Shown here in pieces: positions 27,897 to 35,603 of a DNA stretch of 64,000 bases. The notes beneath the pieces are model-generated. The model was not told the origin of the DNA. It saw only the letters and a program-made list of their open reading frames with translations, and ran no database searches. The first letter of the stretch is position 1; the number at the start of each line of letters is the position of its first letter. The stretch is from Virgisporangium aliadipatigenens (GTDB taxonomy: Bacteria > Actinomycetota > Actinomycetes > Mycobacteriales > Micromonosporaceae), in assembly GCF_016863615.1 (NCBI RefSeq), contig NZ_BOPF01000023.1, positions 110,703 through 174,702 of the forward strand. The letters run 5' to 3'. Made by a program: the position numbers and the translations under genes.

Positions 27897-28957
27897 GTGC
27901 CCCGACGACCGACGTACGGATCCGTCCACAGTGGACTGCTTCACTCCTCGGGGTTCTTGCGGTCGGGCTCGCGCTGCTGTGTCTCGTGGCCGCCGGCACC
28001 GGACAGGTGAAGGTGCCGCCCGCCGAGGTGCTCGGCTCGCTGCTGCACCGGATGGGGCTCGACCTGGGGCCGATGCCGCGCGCCCCGCAGGGCGAGAACG
28101 CCCTCTGGTACGTGCGCTTCCCCCGGGTGAGCCTCGCCGTCCTGGTCGGGATGGCGCTCGGCTGCGCGGGTGCGCTCATGCAGGGCGTGTTCGGCAACCC
28201 GCTCGCCGAGCCGGGCATCGTCGGGGTCTCCTCCGGAGCCGCCGTCGGCGCCGCCACTGCCATCGTCACCGGCGCGTCGGCGCTCGGGCCGTGGAGCGTG
28301 GCCGCCGCGGCGTTCGCCGGCGGGGTGCTCACCACCCTGCTCGTCTACGCGCTGTCCCGTTCGGACGGGCGCACCGAGGTCGTCACGCTGGTGCTGACCG
28401 GCATCGCGGTCAACGCCGCCGCCGGCGCGCTGCTCGGGCTCCTCATGTTCCTCACCGACGACGACGGGGTGCGCGCGATCGCGTTCTGGAACCTGGGCAG
28501 CCTCGCGCAGGCCACCTGGGCGGCCGCCGGCGTGGTCGCCCCGTGTGTCCTCTGTGGACTGGCGGTCGCGATGTCCGCGGCGCGCAAGCTCGACCTGCTC
28601 GCACTCGGCGAACGCCCCGCGCGCCACCTCGGCGTGGACGTCGAACGCTTCCGGATGACGCTCATCGCCGTCACCGCCCTGCTGACGGCCGGCGCGGTGG
28701 CGTTCTGCGGCATCATCGCGTTCGTCGGGCTGGTGGTGCCGCACCTCGTGCGCATCGTCGCCGGGCCCGGCCACCGCATCGTCATCCCGGCGAGCGCACT
28801 CGGCGGGGCGATCGTGCTCGTCGGCGGCGACCTCGCGGCGCGCACCATCATCGACTACCAGGAACTCCCGCTCGGCGTGCTGACCGCGCTCGTCGGCGGC
28901 CCGTGCTTCTTCTGGCTGCTGCGCCGCACGCGCGCCAAGGCCGGCGGCTGGGGCTGA
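27887..28957 (+). CDS. hmuU: Heme ABC transporter permease (FecCD family)
   Basis: 356 residues, about nine to ten membrane helices. FecCD landmarks: YVRFPRVSLAVLVGMALGCAGALMQ-type opening (seen as RFPRVSLAVLVGMALG), FGNPLAEPGIVGVSSGAAVG, LGERPARHLGVDVERFR near the ATPase-coupling loop, and FCGIIAFVGLVVPHLVR. GTG 27887 overlaps the hmuT stop by 10 bp. The usual next gene, the ATPase, is not downstream on this strand: hmuV is convergent with only 3 bp between stops. Confidence 0.92.
   Translation: MRVGAPTTDVRIRPQWTASLLGVLAVGLALLCLVAAGTGQVKVPPAEVLGSLLHRMGLDLGPMPRAPQGENALWYVRFPRVSLAVLVGMALGCAGALMQGVFGNPLAEPGIVGVSSGAAVGAATAIVTGASALGPWSVAAAAFAGGVLTTLLVYALSRSDGRTEVVTLVLTGIAVNAAAGALLGLLMFLTDDDGVRAIAFWNLGSLAQATWAAAGVVAPCVLCGLAVAMSAARKLDLLALGERPARHLGVDVERFRMTLIAVTALLTAGAVAFCGIIAFVGLVVPHLVRIVAGPGHRIVIPASALGGAIVLVGGDLAARTIIDYQELPLGVLTALVGGPCFFWLLRRTRAKAGGWG
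27924..27936. repeat. GTCCACAGTGGAC palindrome, exact copy (in hmuU)
   Basis: An exact copy of the iterated 13-bp palindrome, near the 5' end of hmuU, in the N-terminal segment before the first helix. Confidence 0.8.
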
Positions 28958-28960
28958 CTC

Positions 28961-29776
28961 CTAGCGGACCGGCAGCACCAGCGGGGTCCCGGTGCGCGGA
29001 TGCGGGAACACCTCGACCGCGTGACCGTACACAGTGGACAGCAGTTCCGCCGTGAACACCTCGGCCGGCGCGCCGTCGGCGACGACCCGCCCGCTGTCCA
29101 GCACGGCCACGCGATCCGCGTGCGCGGCGGCGAGCCCGAGGTCGTGCAGCACCACGAGAACGGCGGCGCCGGCGGCGGCACGGTCGCGGGCGACGCGCAG
29201 CACCAGTTCCTGGTGGCGCAGGTCCAGGGCCGCCGTCGGCTCGTCGAGCAGCACCAGCGCCGTGTGCTGCGCCAGGACGCGGGCCAGCGCCACCCGGGCC
29301 CGTTCGCCGCCGCTGAGCGACAGGAACGGACGTTCGACAAAATCGGAGACGCCGGTCGCCTCCAGGGCGGCGGCCACCCGCGCGTCGTCCTCGGCCTCGG
29401 CCGGGGTCCCCGCCCATGGCGCCCGCCCCATGCGCACCACGTCCACCACCGGGAACGGGAACGACAGCAGGTGGTGCTGGGGCAGCACGGCCCGGCGCCG
29501 GGCCAGATCCGCGGCGCTCCACTCCCCCACGGGACGGCCGTGCACGGTCACCGCGCCGCTGTCCGGCGCACGATCGCCGGCGAGAACGGACAGCAGCGTG
29601 GACTTGCCGGCACCGTTGGGCCCCACCAGCGCCAGCACCTCGCCCGCGACCACGTCCACGTGAACGTCCTCGAGCACGGGCCGGCTCCCGTAACGCAGGC
29701 CCACGGCCGCCGCACCCGCCAGCACGGTGCCCGGCTCGGGCGGCTCGGGAAGGGTGGCTCGCCTGCGGATTCGCAC
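28961..29776 (-). CDS. hmuV: Heme ABC transporter ATP-binding protein
   Basis: 271 residues. Walker A GPNGAGKST (~52-60), signature LSGGERARVALARVL (~153), Walker B ALVLLDEPTAALD, and the switch His in VVLHDLGLA. The RMGRAPW and VYGHAVEVF wording fits FecE/HmuV-type ATPases. Convergent with hmuU (3 bp apart) and preceded by its own iron-box-like site at 29781-29799, so it is expressed separately from hmuT-hmuU but under the same kind of control. Confidence 0.92.
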   Translation of the reverse strand: MRIRRRATLPEPPEPGTVLAGAAAVGLRYGSRPVLEDVHVDVVAGEVLALVGPNGAGKSTLLSVLAGDRAPDSGAVTVHGRPVGEWSAADLARRRAVLPQHHLLSFPFPVVDVVRMGRAPWAGTPAEAEDDARVAAALEATGVSDFVERPFLSLSGGERARVALARVLAQHTALVLLDEPTAALDLRHQELVLRVARDRAAAGAAVLVVLHDLGLAAAHADRVAVLDSGRVVADGAPAEVFTAELLSTVYGHAVEVFPHPRTGTPLVLPVR

Positions 29777-29780
29777 CGGG

Positions 29781-29799
29781 TAAGGTTAGCCTGAGGAGC
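29781..29799. promoter_or_regulatory. Iron-box-like site between hmuV and the GDT1-type gene
   Basis: TAAGGTTAGCCTGAGG matches the left half and centre of the IdeR/DmdR consensus and diverges on the right. It begins 4 bp upstream of the hmuV GTG and 35 bp before the forward gene, where it could control either or both. Confidence 0.65.
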
Positions 29800-29833
29800 G
29801 TTTCCCCGGCTCCGCGCCGGGAAGGCGGCAACT

Positions 29834-30430
29834 GTGTTCGATCTCGCCGTCATCGCCACCACGTTCGTTCCGCTGCTACTGCTGGAGCTGCCGGACAAGA
29901 CGTTCGTGGCGACCCTGGTGCTCTCCACGCGCTACCGGCCGCTGACCGCGTGGATCGGGGTGGCGCTGGCGTTCGCCGTGCAGTGCGCCCTCGCCGTGAC
30001 CGCGGGCGGGCTGCTCGCCCAGCTGCCCCGCACGCCGGTGACGGCCGCGGCCGCCGTTCTCTTCGCCGTCGGGGCGGTGCTGCTGTGGCGGCAGGCGCGC
30101 GGCGGCGACGAGTCCGAGGAGTTCAGCAGCGGGCGCATCCGCGAGGGCGCCACCGGGCTGCGGGCCGTCGGCGTGAGCTTCCTCGTCGTGTTCCTCGCCG
30201 AGTGGGGCGACCTGTCGCAGCTGTTCACCGCCGGACTCGCCGCCCGGTACGCGGATCCGGTCTCGGTGTTCGTGGGGTCGCTGGCGGCGCTGCTGACCGT
30301 CTCCGGGCTGGCCGCGTTGCTGGGCAAGGCGTTGCTGGCGCGGGTCCGGCCGTCGGTCGTGCGGCGGGCCGGCGCGGTCGTCTGCGCGGTGCTGGCGGTC
30401 GTGACCGTGGCGGACCTGATCATCGACTGA
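29834..30430 (+). CDS. TMEM165/GDT1 (UPF0016) family cation transporter
   Basis: 198 residues, six helices in two homologous halves. Each half carries the family motif: LLELPDKTFVATLVLS (~17-32, normally E-x-G-D-K-T, here E-L-P-D-K-T) and FLAEWGDLSQLF (~118-129). Members export or move Mn2+ or Ca2+. In actinomycetes a member beside iron-uptake genes may help balance Mn and Fe. GTG start. An iron-box-like site lies 35 bp upstream, and its 3' end overlaps the convergent lipoprotein-like gene by 11 bp. Confidence 0.88.
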   Translation: MFDLAVIATTFVPLLLLELPDKTFVATLVLSTRYRPLTAWIGVALAFAVQCALAVTAGGLLAQLPRTPVTAAAAVLFAVGAVLLWRQARGGDESEEFSSGRIREGATGLRAVGVSFLVVFLAEWGDLSQLFTAGLAARYADPVSVFVGSLAALLTVSGLAALLGKALLARVRPSVVRRAGAVVCAVLAVVTVADLIID

Positions 30431-31145
30431 TCGCGATCGTCGCCCCGTCCAGGGTGGTGTACCAGTCCGAGTCCGTGAACCCGGGGCCGGTCTCCTCGCC
30501 GAGGTACACGTCGAGGTGCCGGCTCCCGCCGAGGCCCGGGGTGAACTCGTCGGTGACCGTCCACCGCGCCGCCGACAGCTTGGCGCAGACCGGTCCGGCG
30601 ATCCTCGTCCGTCCACAGTCGACGATCGCGAAGCGGGTGCCCCGCGCCAGCACACCCGGGTCCGCGGCAGCCGACTCGAACGGCGTCAACGCCCGCCCCG
30701 CCGTGTCGCGCGGCGCGGTGTCCAGCCAGTAGCCGACGTCCGAGGACCAGTTGAGATAGCGGCCGCCGGCGGTGCGCCCGGTGCCCTCGTCGTGCACCGC
30801 CCGGACGAACGAGGTCGGGTACGTGCCCAGGTCCGCGTCGCCGCGCCGGCACTCCAGGCGCGGGCAGCCGATCACCCGTTCCGCCGGCCCGTCGTGGAAC
30901 CGCTCGACGGCCGTGTAGTAGACGGTGATCTCCCAGCCCGTCGACCGCCGCGCGGCCGGGCCGCCCGACGACGGGACCACGGCCGGCGACGGGTACTGCG
31001 TGGTGCCCAGCGCGCCGGCCTCCGGCGGGGCCGACACCGCGGGTGGTGCGGGCGCGGGCGGCGCGGAGGGAGCCGCGCACGCTGTGGGCGTTCCCACGAG
31101 AACGAGCGCGACCAGGCAGACAACCGCGCGGCGCACCGGCCACAT
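30420..31145 (-). CDS. Secreted protein with 3D/RlpA-like barrel domain
   Basis: 241 residues from ATG 31145; the longer frame upstream adds only Arg-rich sequence. Signal peptide (~5-25, VVCLVALVLVGTPTACA); the Cys could be lipidated, though the preceding residues are a poor lipobox. After a Pro/Ala linker the domain contains VYYTAVERFH, ARGTRFAIVDCG, WTVTDEFTPGLGGSRHLDVYLGEE, resembling the double-psi barrel of 3D/RlpA proteins with a late Asp-Glu-Phe segment and D-V-Y-L-G. Four cysteines may pair. A wall-associated role is inferred; catalysis is not established. Confidence 0.6.
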   Translation of the reverse strand: MWPVRRAVVCLVALVLVGTPTACAAPSAPPAPAPPAVSAPPEAGALGTTQYPSPAVVPSSGGPAARRSTGWEITVYYTAVERFHDGPAERVIGCPRLECRRGDADLGTYPTSFVRAVHDEGTGRTAGGRYLNWSSDVGYWLDTAPRDTAGRALTPFESAAADPGVLARGTRFAIVDCGRTRIAGPVCAKLSAARWTVTDEFTPGLGGSRHLDVYLGEETGPGFTDSDWYTTLDGATIAISR

Positions 31146-31247
31146 CCTGGCGGCACCGCGTCGCGCCGGCGTCGGGCGACCGGTCAGGCCCGCGCGGACG
31201 AACGGCGGGGCGGCCCCACGCACACCCCGCCGCCCGCGTTCAGGAAC

Positions 31248-32237
31248 TCACCAGCCGAACGGCGCCGGCACCCGCCGCACGGTGAACGGGATCCGGGGCG
31301 CCTCGCCCCGCTGCAGCCGCAGCACCTGCCCCTCGGCGACCCACAGGTCGCGGCCCACCCGCACGACCGACGTCGGCTGGTCGACGGTGTCACTGACCAC
31401 AGTGGACACTCCGGTGCGCACGTCGACGGTGCTGAGCCGGCCCGGGTTCTCCGTGACCAGCAGCCGGTACGCGTCGAGCATGCGGATCCCGTCCGGGTTG
31501 ACGAACGCGCGATCCAGCGGGATCACGGCCGCCGCGCCCGCCGAACCGTCGGCGGAAAGCCGCACCTTGACGAGCTTGCCGCTGCTGTAGTTCGTGACGA
31601 AGACCGTGCCGCGCCCGTCGTAGGCGATGCCGTTGATCTGCAGCCCCGCCTGGCCGCCGGTGAGCAGCGGGTCGGCCGACCACACGCTCAGCGTGCCGTT
31701 CTTGGCGGAGGTGCCGCTCGGCGTGGTGAGCCGCAGGATGCGCCCCGGCAGGGCCGGCGACGCGGTCGGGTCCGTGGTGTCCGTGGCGAACACCGCACCG
31801 CCGACGAGTGCGAGATCGGCGCAGACGCCGCGGTCCGGGAAGACGTACTCGGCGACCCGCTCACCGGTCGCCAGGCTGAACGCCCGCAGCGACGTCGGCG
31901 TCTGGAAGCTGAGGTCGATGTTGCAGGTCCAGAGCACCTTGCGCGCGTCGTCGACGAGGACGCCGGCGGTGCCGATGTTCGTTCCCGCGGGAAGGAACTC
32001 CTCGGACGTCCACACCCCCGGCCGGAAGCGAACGACGGCGCCGGTGACGATGCTGCCGACGTAGAGGTCGCCGCCCGCGGCGGCCGAGATGCTCTCCGGG
32101 TAGTAGTTGTCGCCCGGGATCGTGAGTGTGTCCGGCCGCGGCGCCCGAGTTTCGGCCGACGCGGCGGGTGCCGCCACGGCCGAGACGGCGAACGCGGCGC
32201 ACAGCACCGTCAGTGCCGCGCTGAAACGCTTGATCAC
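31248..32237 (-). CDS. Secreted SMP-30/NHL-like beta-propeller protein
   Basis: 329 residues from GTG 32237, which follows GGGGGA at good spacing. Signal peptide ends at AASA (~27). The mature protein is a run of propeller-blade strands: ISAAAGGDLYVGSIVTGAVVRF, NGIAYDGRGTVFVTNYSSG, PDGIRMLDAYRLLVTENPG, PTSVVRVGRDLWVAEGQ. This matches SMP-30/gluconolactonase-like sugar-lactone folds. Metal-binding residues cannot be placed with confidence, so it may bind rather than hydrolyse. Not visibly linked to either neighbour. Confidence 0.75.
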   Translation of the reverse strand: MIKRFSAALTVLCAAFAVSAVAAPAASAETRAPRPDTLTIPGDNYYPESISAAAGGDLYVGSIVTGAVVRFRPGVWTSEEFLPAGTNIGTAGVLVDDARKVLWTCNIDLSFQTPTSLRAFSLATGERVAEYVFPDRGVCADLALVGGAVFATDTTDPTASPALPGRILRLTTPSGTSAKNGTLSVWSADPLLTGGQAGLQINGIAYDGRGTVFVTNYSSGKLVKVRLSADGSAGAAAVIPLDRAFVNPDGIRMLDAYRLLVTENPGRLSTVDVRTGVSTVVSDTVDQPTSVVRVGRDLWVAEGQVLRLQRGEAPRIPFTVRRVPAPFGW

Positions 32238-32388
32238 GTGCGGTCCCCCATGGTCGAGGCGCACGGGGACGGCAGGATATGAACCCACCCTGCGCCCCCG
32301 TGCGTGGTGGATTGATCACCTGCGAGGGAAGCGGATCCGGATCGATGCCGCAACCCGTGCGCCTCAACAACCGCTACACAAGAAAAAT

Positions 32389-33213
32389 CTAGAGCTTGCC
32401 CGCCGCGAACTCCGCGCCCAGGCCGACGTCGCCGTTGCGCAGGTAGGCCAGGTGCGCCGCGAAGTTGCCCCCGCCGCCGCAGACCGGGTCGCCGGTGGCG
32501 CAGAACGACTTCGCCTTCGGCCCGTAGAGTTCGCTCGCCGTCTCGATGGTCTGGCGGCCGATGCCGAGCGGGTTGCCGTACACGACCACCGCCGCCACGC
32601 GCGGGGCGAGCGCGGTCGGAATCGTCTCACCGGTGGTGCGGCCGACGCGCAGCCCGATCGCGATGTCGGTCACGCTGGCACCCTGCGAGTACCCGCCGAT
32701 GACGAACTTCGTCGCCGAACACCTGGCGGCGACCTCCTTGATGTGGTTGCTCATGTCGGTGGCGCCCGGGCCGGCGCTGCGCTGATCGGCGGCGGCCGCA
32801 TAGTCCACGGCCCGCGAGGAGTACGAACGGTCGCCGACCGCGTCGCGCAGCGCACGGTCGAGCAGGCCGCCGACGCTGCCGAGCCCGGCCGGTTCGCCGG
32901 TGCCGCGCGCGAAGACGAAGTGCACGTCGGTGCAGCCGGCGGCCTGTCCCCCGCCGCTCTCCTCGCCGGTGCCCGGCTGCGTCCCGGTCCCGGTGCCCGG
33001 ATCCGTCTCGCCGCCGCTGTCCTGGCCGCCGTTGCCCGCGTCGTCCCGCCGATCCCGCCAGAACTCCAACCACCGCTGGAACGCACCCTCGCGGGCACTC
33101 GCGCGGCTACTGCTGCCGGGCACCTCGGACGCGGAGGCGAACGGTGCGGCCAGCACGCCGCCGAGGATGACCGCTGCCGCTGTGCCGGCCGTCAGGACAT
33201 ACCGCTTCCGCAT
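32389..33213 (-). CDS. Second cutinase-family esterase, secreted
   Basis: 274 residues. Signal peptide ends at FASAS (~29), followed by a Gly/Thr/Asp-rich linker (~45-92) and a cutinase domain: VHFVFARGTGEPAGLGSVG, nucleophile Ser in IGGYSQGASVTDIA, Asp in FCATGDPVCGGG and His in AAHLAYL. Unlike the cutinase at 22350-23168 it is cleaved and released rather than anchored, and its linker precedes the domain after a signal peptide. The two are diverged paralogues, not a recent duplication. Confidence 0.92.
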   Translation of the reverse strand: MRKRYVLTAGTAAAVILGGVLAAPFASASEVPGSSSRASAREGAFQRWLEFWRDRRDDAGNGGQDSGGETDPGTGTGTQPGTGEESGGGQAAGCTDVHFVFARGTGEPAGLGSVGGLLDRALRDAVGDRSYSSRAVDYAAAADQRSAGPGATDMSNHIKEVAARCSATKFVIGGYSQGASVTDIAIGLRVGRTTGETIPTALAPRVAAVVVYGNPLGIGRQTIETASELYGPKAKSFCATGDPVCGGGGNFAAHLAYLRNGDVGLGAEFAAGKL

Positions 33214-33384
33214 CGTGAACGCTCCTTGCTGAACGTGGGAGGTATTCGTTTCCCCACCACCGTGCAGCGCATTTGCGGATGCGCGAACGGAAGAAAAGCA
33301 AGGTTGAAGAGTCGCTAATTCTTTCTAAAGAAACCGCAGGTCAGAGGCTGCGACACCGGTCGCAGAAAAGTGAGACACGCGTTT

Positions 33385-34359
33385 CTAAAATGGCTTCAAC
33401 AATGATTCGGATACGCTCGTGCGCGAATACAGCACGTAACGACCGCGCCGGTGCGCCGTCACAAACCCGGCCGCCCGCAGCGCGGTCAGATGCTGCGACA
33501 CCCCGCCCGGCGCCAGCCCCGTCGCCCGGGCGAGTTCGGTCGTCGAGGCGGGCGAGTCGAGCCGCGTGAGCAACAACGTGCGGGTCCGGCCGAGCACCGC
33601 CACGAGCGCCTCCGGCGGGTCGCGCCGGTCGCGGTCCCAGACCCGTCCCACGCCGCGCGGCGGGTAGCGCAGCGTCGGCTGCCACTGCGGATCCATCCGG
33701 GCGAACACCCGTGGCCACACGAACACGGACGGCACGAGCAGCAGCCCCCGCCCGCCCAGGTCGACCGTGCGCGACACGTGCGCGTTGACGACGTGCAGCG
33801 CGCCGTCGCGCCAGTTCACCCGCGGGTCGAGGTCGGCGAAGAGCCGGTCGGTGCCACCCTCGATCAGCCGCCGCGCCCGGTACAGCACGTCGTCCTCGAG
33901 CAGTCGCAGGATCCGTGGCCAGTAGGGCGCCAGCATCAGTTCCCAGTACCGCCGAACGACTCCGGCCAGCCGCCGCAGCCCGGCGGGTGGATCGGCGTAG
34001 AGCGGATCCAGCGAGGCCGGCCGCGGCCCGGACAGTTCGTCCAGCATGCCGCGAACGTCCTCCGGCGCCAGCCCCACCATGGAGGAGAGCTCCAGTTCGA
34101 GGTCGGGTGCGGGGACGGCCGGCGGCGGAGTGAGGATGCCGGCCATGATCCGGGTCGGCACCGGCACCAGATCGGAGAGCATCGGCCAGTCCGGCCCCAC
34201 GTCGGCGAGCCGGCCGCGCACCTGCGCGTGCCATACGGCGTGCATCGGGTGCGCCGCCGGGTCCTTGATCACGCGCACGCTGGCGACAAGTTCCCACAGC
34301 GGCGAGAACGCGAACCTGATGGTGGCCAGGTCCCGTGCGCCGAACGCCAACCGCAACAC
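33385..34359 (-). CDS. ArsR-type transcriptional regulator with DUF5937-like N-terminus
   Basis: 324 residues. The C-terminal ~75 residues form a winged helix (LLTRLDSPASTTELARATGLAPGGVSQHLTALRAAGFV, wing RRGRYVLYSRT). The long N-terminal part (RFAFSPLWELVASVRVIKDPAAH and following helices) matches the ligand/dimer domain seen in actinobacterial ArsR/DUF5937 regulators. No metal-binding Cys cluster is evident, so the ligand is probably organic. GTG start 13 bp after the HxlR gene stop on the same strand, so the two regulators form one unit. Confidence 0.85.
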   Translation of the reverse strand: MLRLAFGARDLATIRFAFSPLWELVASVRVIKDPAAHPMHAVWHAQVRGRLADVGPDWPMLSDLVPVPTRIMAGILTPPPAVPAPDLELELSSMVGLAPEDVRGMLDELSGPRPASLDPLYADPPAGLRRLAGVVRRYWELMLAPYWPRILRLLEDDVLYRARRLIEGGTDRLFADLDPRVNWRDGALHVVNAHVSRTVDLGGRGLLLVPSVFVWPRVFARMDPQWQPTLRYPPRGVGRVWDRDRRDPPEALVAVLGRTRTLLLTRLDSPASTTELARATGLAPGGVSQHLTALRAAGFVTAHRRGRYVLYSRTSVSESLLKPF

Positions 34360-34372
34360 GACGTTCCCCCGG

Positions 34373-34780
34373 TCACTCGGCAGTCGCGCGACGCCTGGCC
34401 TCCCGCACCGCCGGCATGTTGGCCTCCGCCCACGCGCGCACCTGCGCCAGCGGCCCCTCCAACGTGTGCCCGAGCGCGGTGAGCGAGTACCAGGTGCGCG
34501 GCGGCACGGCCGGCTCGACGCGGCGGTGCACCAGTCCGTCGAACGTCAGGCCGCGCAGCGTCTGGGACAGCATCTTGTGGGAGATGCCGGGTGCGGCGCG
34601 GCGCAGTTCGGCGAAGCCGCACTCCCCCGGATACGCCTCGGCCAGCACCTTCACCAGCATCGACGTCCAGCGGTCACCGATCCGGTCGAGCAGTTCGCGG
34701 GTCGGACAGGCGGGGCTGAACAGGTCACCGGTTACCCCGCGCTCACCCGGTACCGGCGAGGTGCCTTCTTGTTCGTCCAC
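34373..34780 (-). CDS. HxlR family transcriptional regulator
   Basis: 135 residues from GTG 34780. The HxlR winged helix is clear: CPTRELLDRIGDRWTSMLVKVL, FAELRRAAPGISHKMLSQTLRGL, DGLVHRRVEPAVPPRTWYSLT and GHTLEGPLAQVRAWAE. It lacks the extra Cys pair of the HypR-type disulfide sensors (one Cys in the core, one at the helix start). Its start is 55 bp from the divergent epoxide-hydrolase-like gene, the usual arrangement for a repressor of its neighbour, often inducible by electrophiles. Confidence 0.9.
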   Translation of the reverse strand: MDEQEGTSPVPGERGVTGDLFSPACPTRELLDRIGDRWTSMLVKVLAEAYPGECGFAELRRAAPGISHKMLSQTLRGLTFDGLVHRRVEPAVPPRTWYSLTALGHTLEGPLAQVRAWAEANMPAVREARRRATAE

Positions 34781-34835
34781 GCGCGCTCTCCCAAGGTGTA
34801 TCGCGACTGCCCACGCTACCGACGGGACCGAAGCG

Positions 34836-35603
34836 ATGCGGATTGCGACCAACGGCACCGAACTGGCGGTGCGGGTCGACGGCACCGGGGCGCCGCTGCT
34901 GCTCCTGCACGGATGGCCGCACACCGGCCGGATCTGGGCCGGTGTGCGGCCGCCGGGGCGCCGGATCATCGCGCCCGACCTGCGCGGGATCGGCGACAGC
35001 GCGCCGGCACGGGACGGGTTCGACGCCGCGACGGCCGTGGCGGACCTGATCGGCCTGCTCGATCACCTGAACGTCGACACGCTCGAGGTGGCCGCGATCG
35101 ACGCCGCCGTTCCCACCGCCTTCCTGCTGGCGATGCGCCATCCCGAACGGGTCACCCGGCTGGTGCTCATGGAGGGAACCCTGCCGGGGCTCGCCGGGGG
35201 CTTCGACGCGCCGCCCTGGTGGTTCGGCCTGCACGCCGTCCCGGAACTGCCCGAGACCCTCGTCGAGGGACGCGAGGACGAGTACCTGGGCTGGTTCCTG
35301 CGGGACGTCGCCGACCCGGGGCTGCGCGCGGCGCTCGTCGACGCGTACCGCGGCCGGCCCCGCCTGCGCGCCGGCTTCGGCTTCTACCGCGCGATGGACC
35401 GCAACACCGAACTGATCCGCGCCGCGGTGGCCGGTTCGCGGCTGCGCGTCCCCACCGTCGCCGTCGCCGGCGGCGTCGTCGCGCACCGCCTGCACCGTCA
35501 ACTCGAACCGCTCACCGACCACCTTCGCGGCGTCACGCTGGACCGCTGCGGTCACATCGTTCCGCTGGACCGCCCGGACGCGCTGACCCGGCTGTTCGCC
35601 TGA
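34836..35603 (+). CDS. Alpha/beta hydrolase with Asp nucleophile, epoxide-hydrolase-like
   Basis: 255 residues from ATG 34836. Oxyanion motif HGWPHTGRIW (~24-33), APDLRGIGDS, and CGHIVPLDRP with the catalytic His near 241. At the nucleophile elbow the sequence is EVAAIDAAVPTAF: Asp replaces Ser, as in epoxide hydrolases and haloalkane dehalogenases, although the small glycines flanking the elbow are alanines. HGWP favours the epoxide-hydrolase side. Divergent from the HxlR gene, which probably controls it. The last 52 bp overlap the convergent exporter gene. Confidence 0.82.
   Translation: MRIATNGTELAVRVDGTGAPLLLLHGWPHTGRIWAGVRPPGRRIIAPDLRGIGDSAPARDGFDAATAVADLIGLLDHLNVDTLEVAAIDAAVPTAFLLAMRHPERVTRLVLMEGTLPGLAGGFDAPPWWFGLHAVPELPETLVEGREDEYLGWFLRDVADPGLRAALVDAYRGRPRLRAGFGFYRAMDRNTELIRAAVAGSRLRVPTVAVAGGVVAHRLHRQLEPLTDHLRGVTLDRCGHIVPLDRPDALTRLFA

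Noticed and set aside
26868..29776. Cobalamin (BtuFCD) instead of heme transport
   Set aside because: The families are related and cob genes are in the window, but the HtaA protein, iron boxes and the GGHDL segment of the binding protein favour heme; no cobalamin riboswitch is present.
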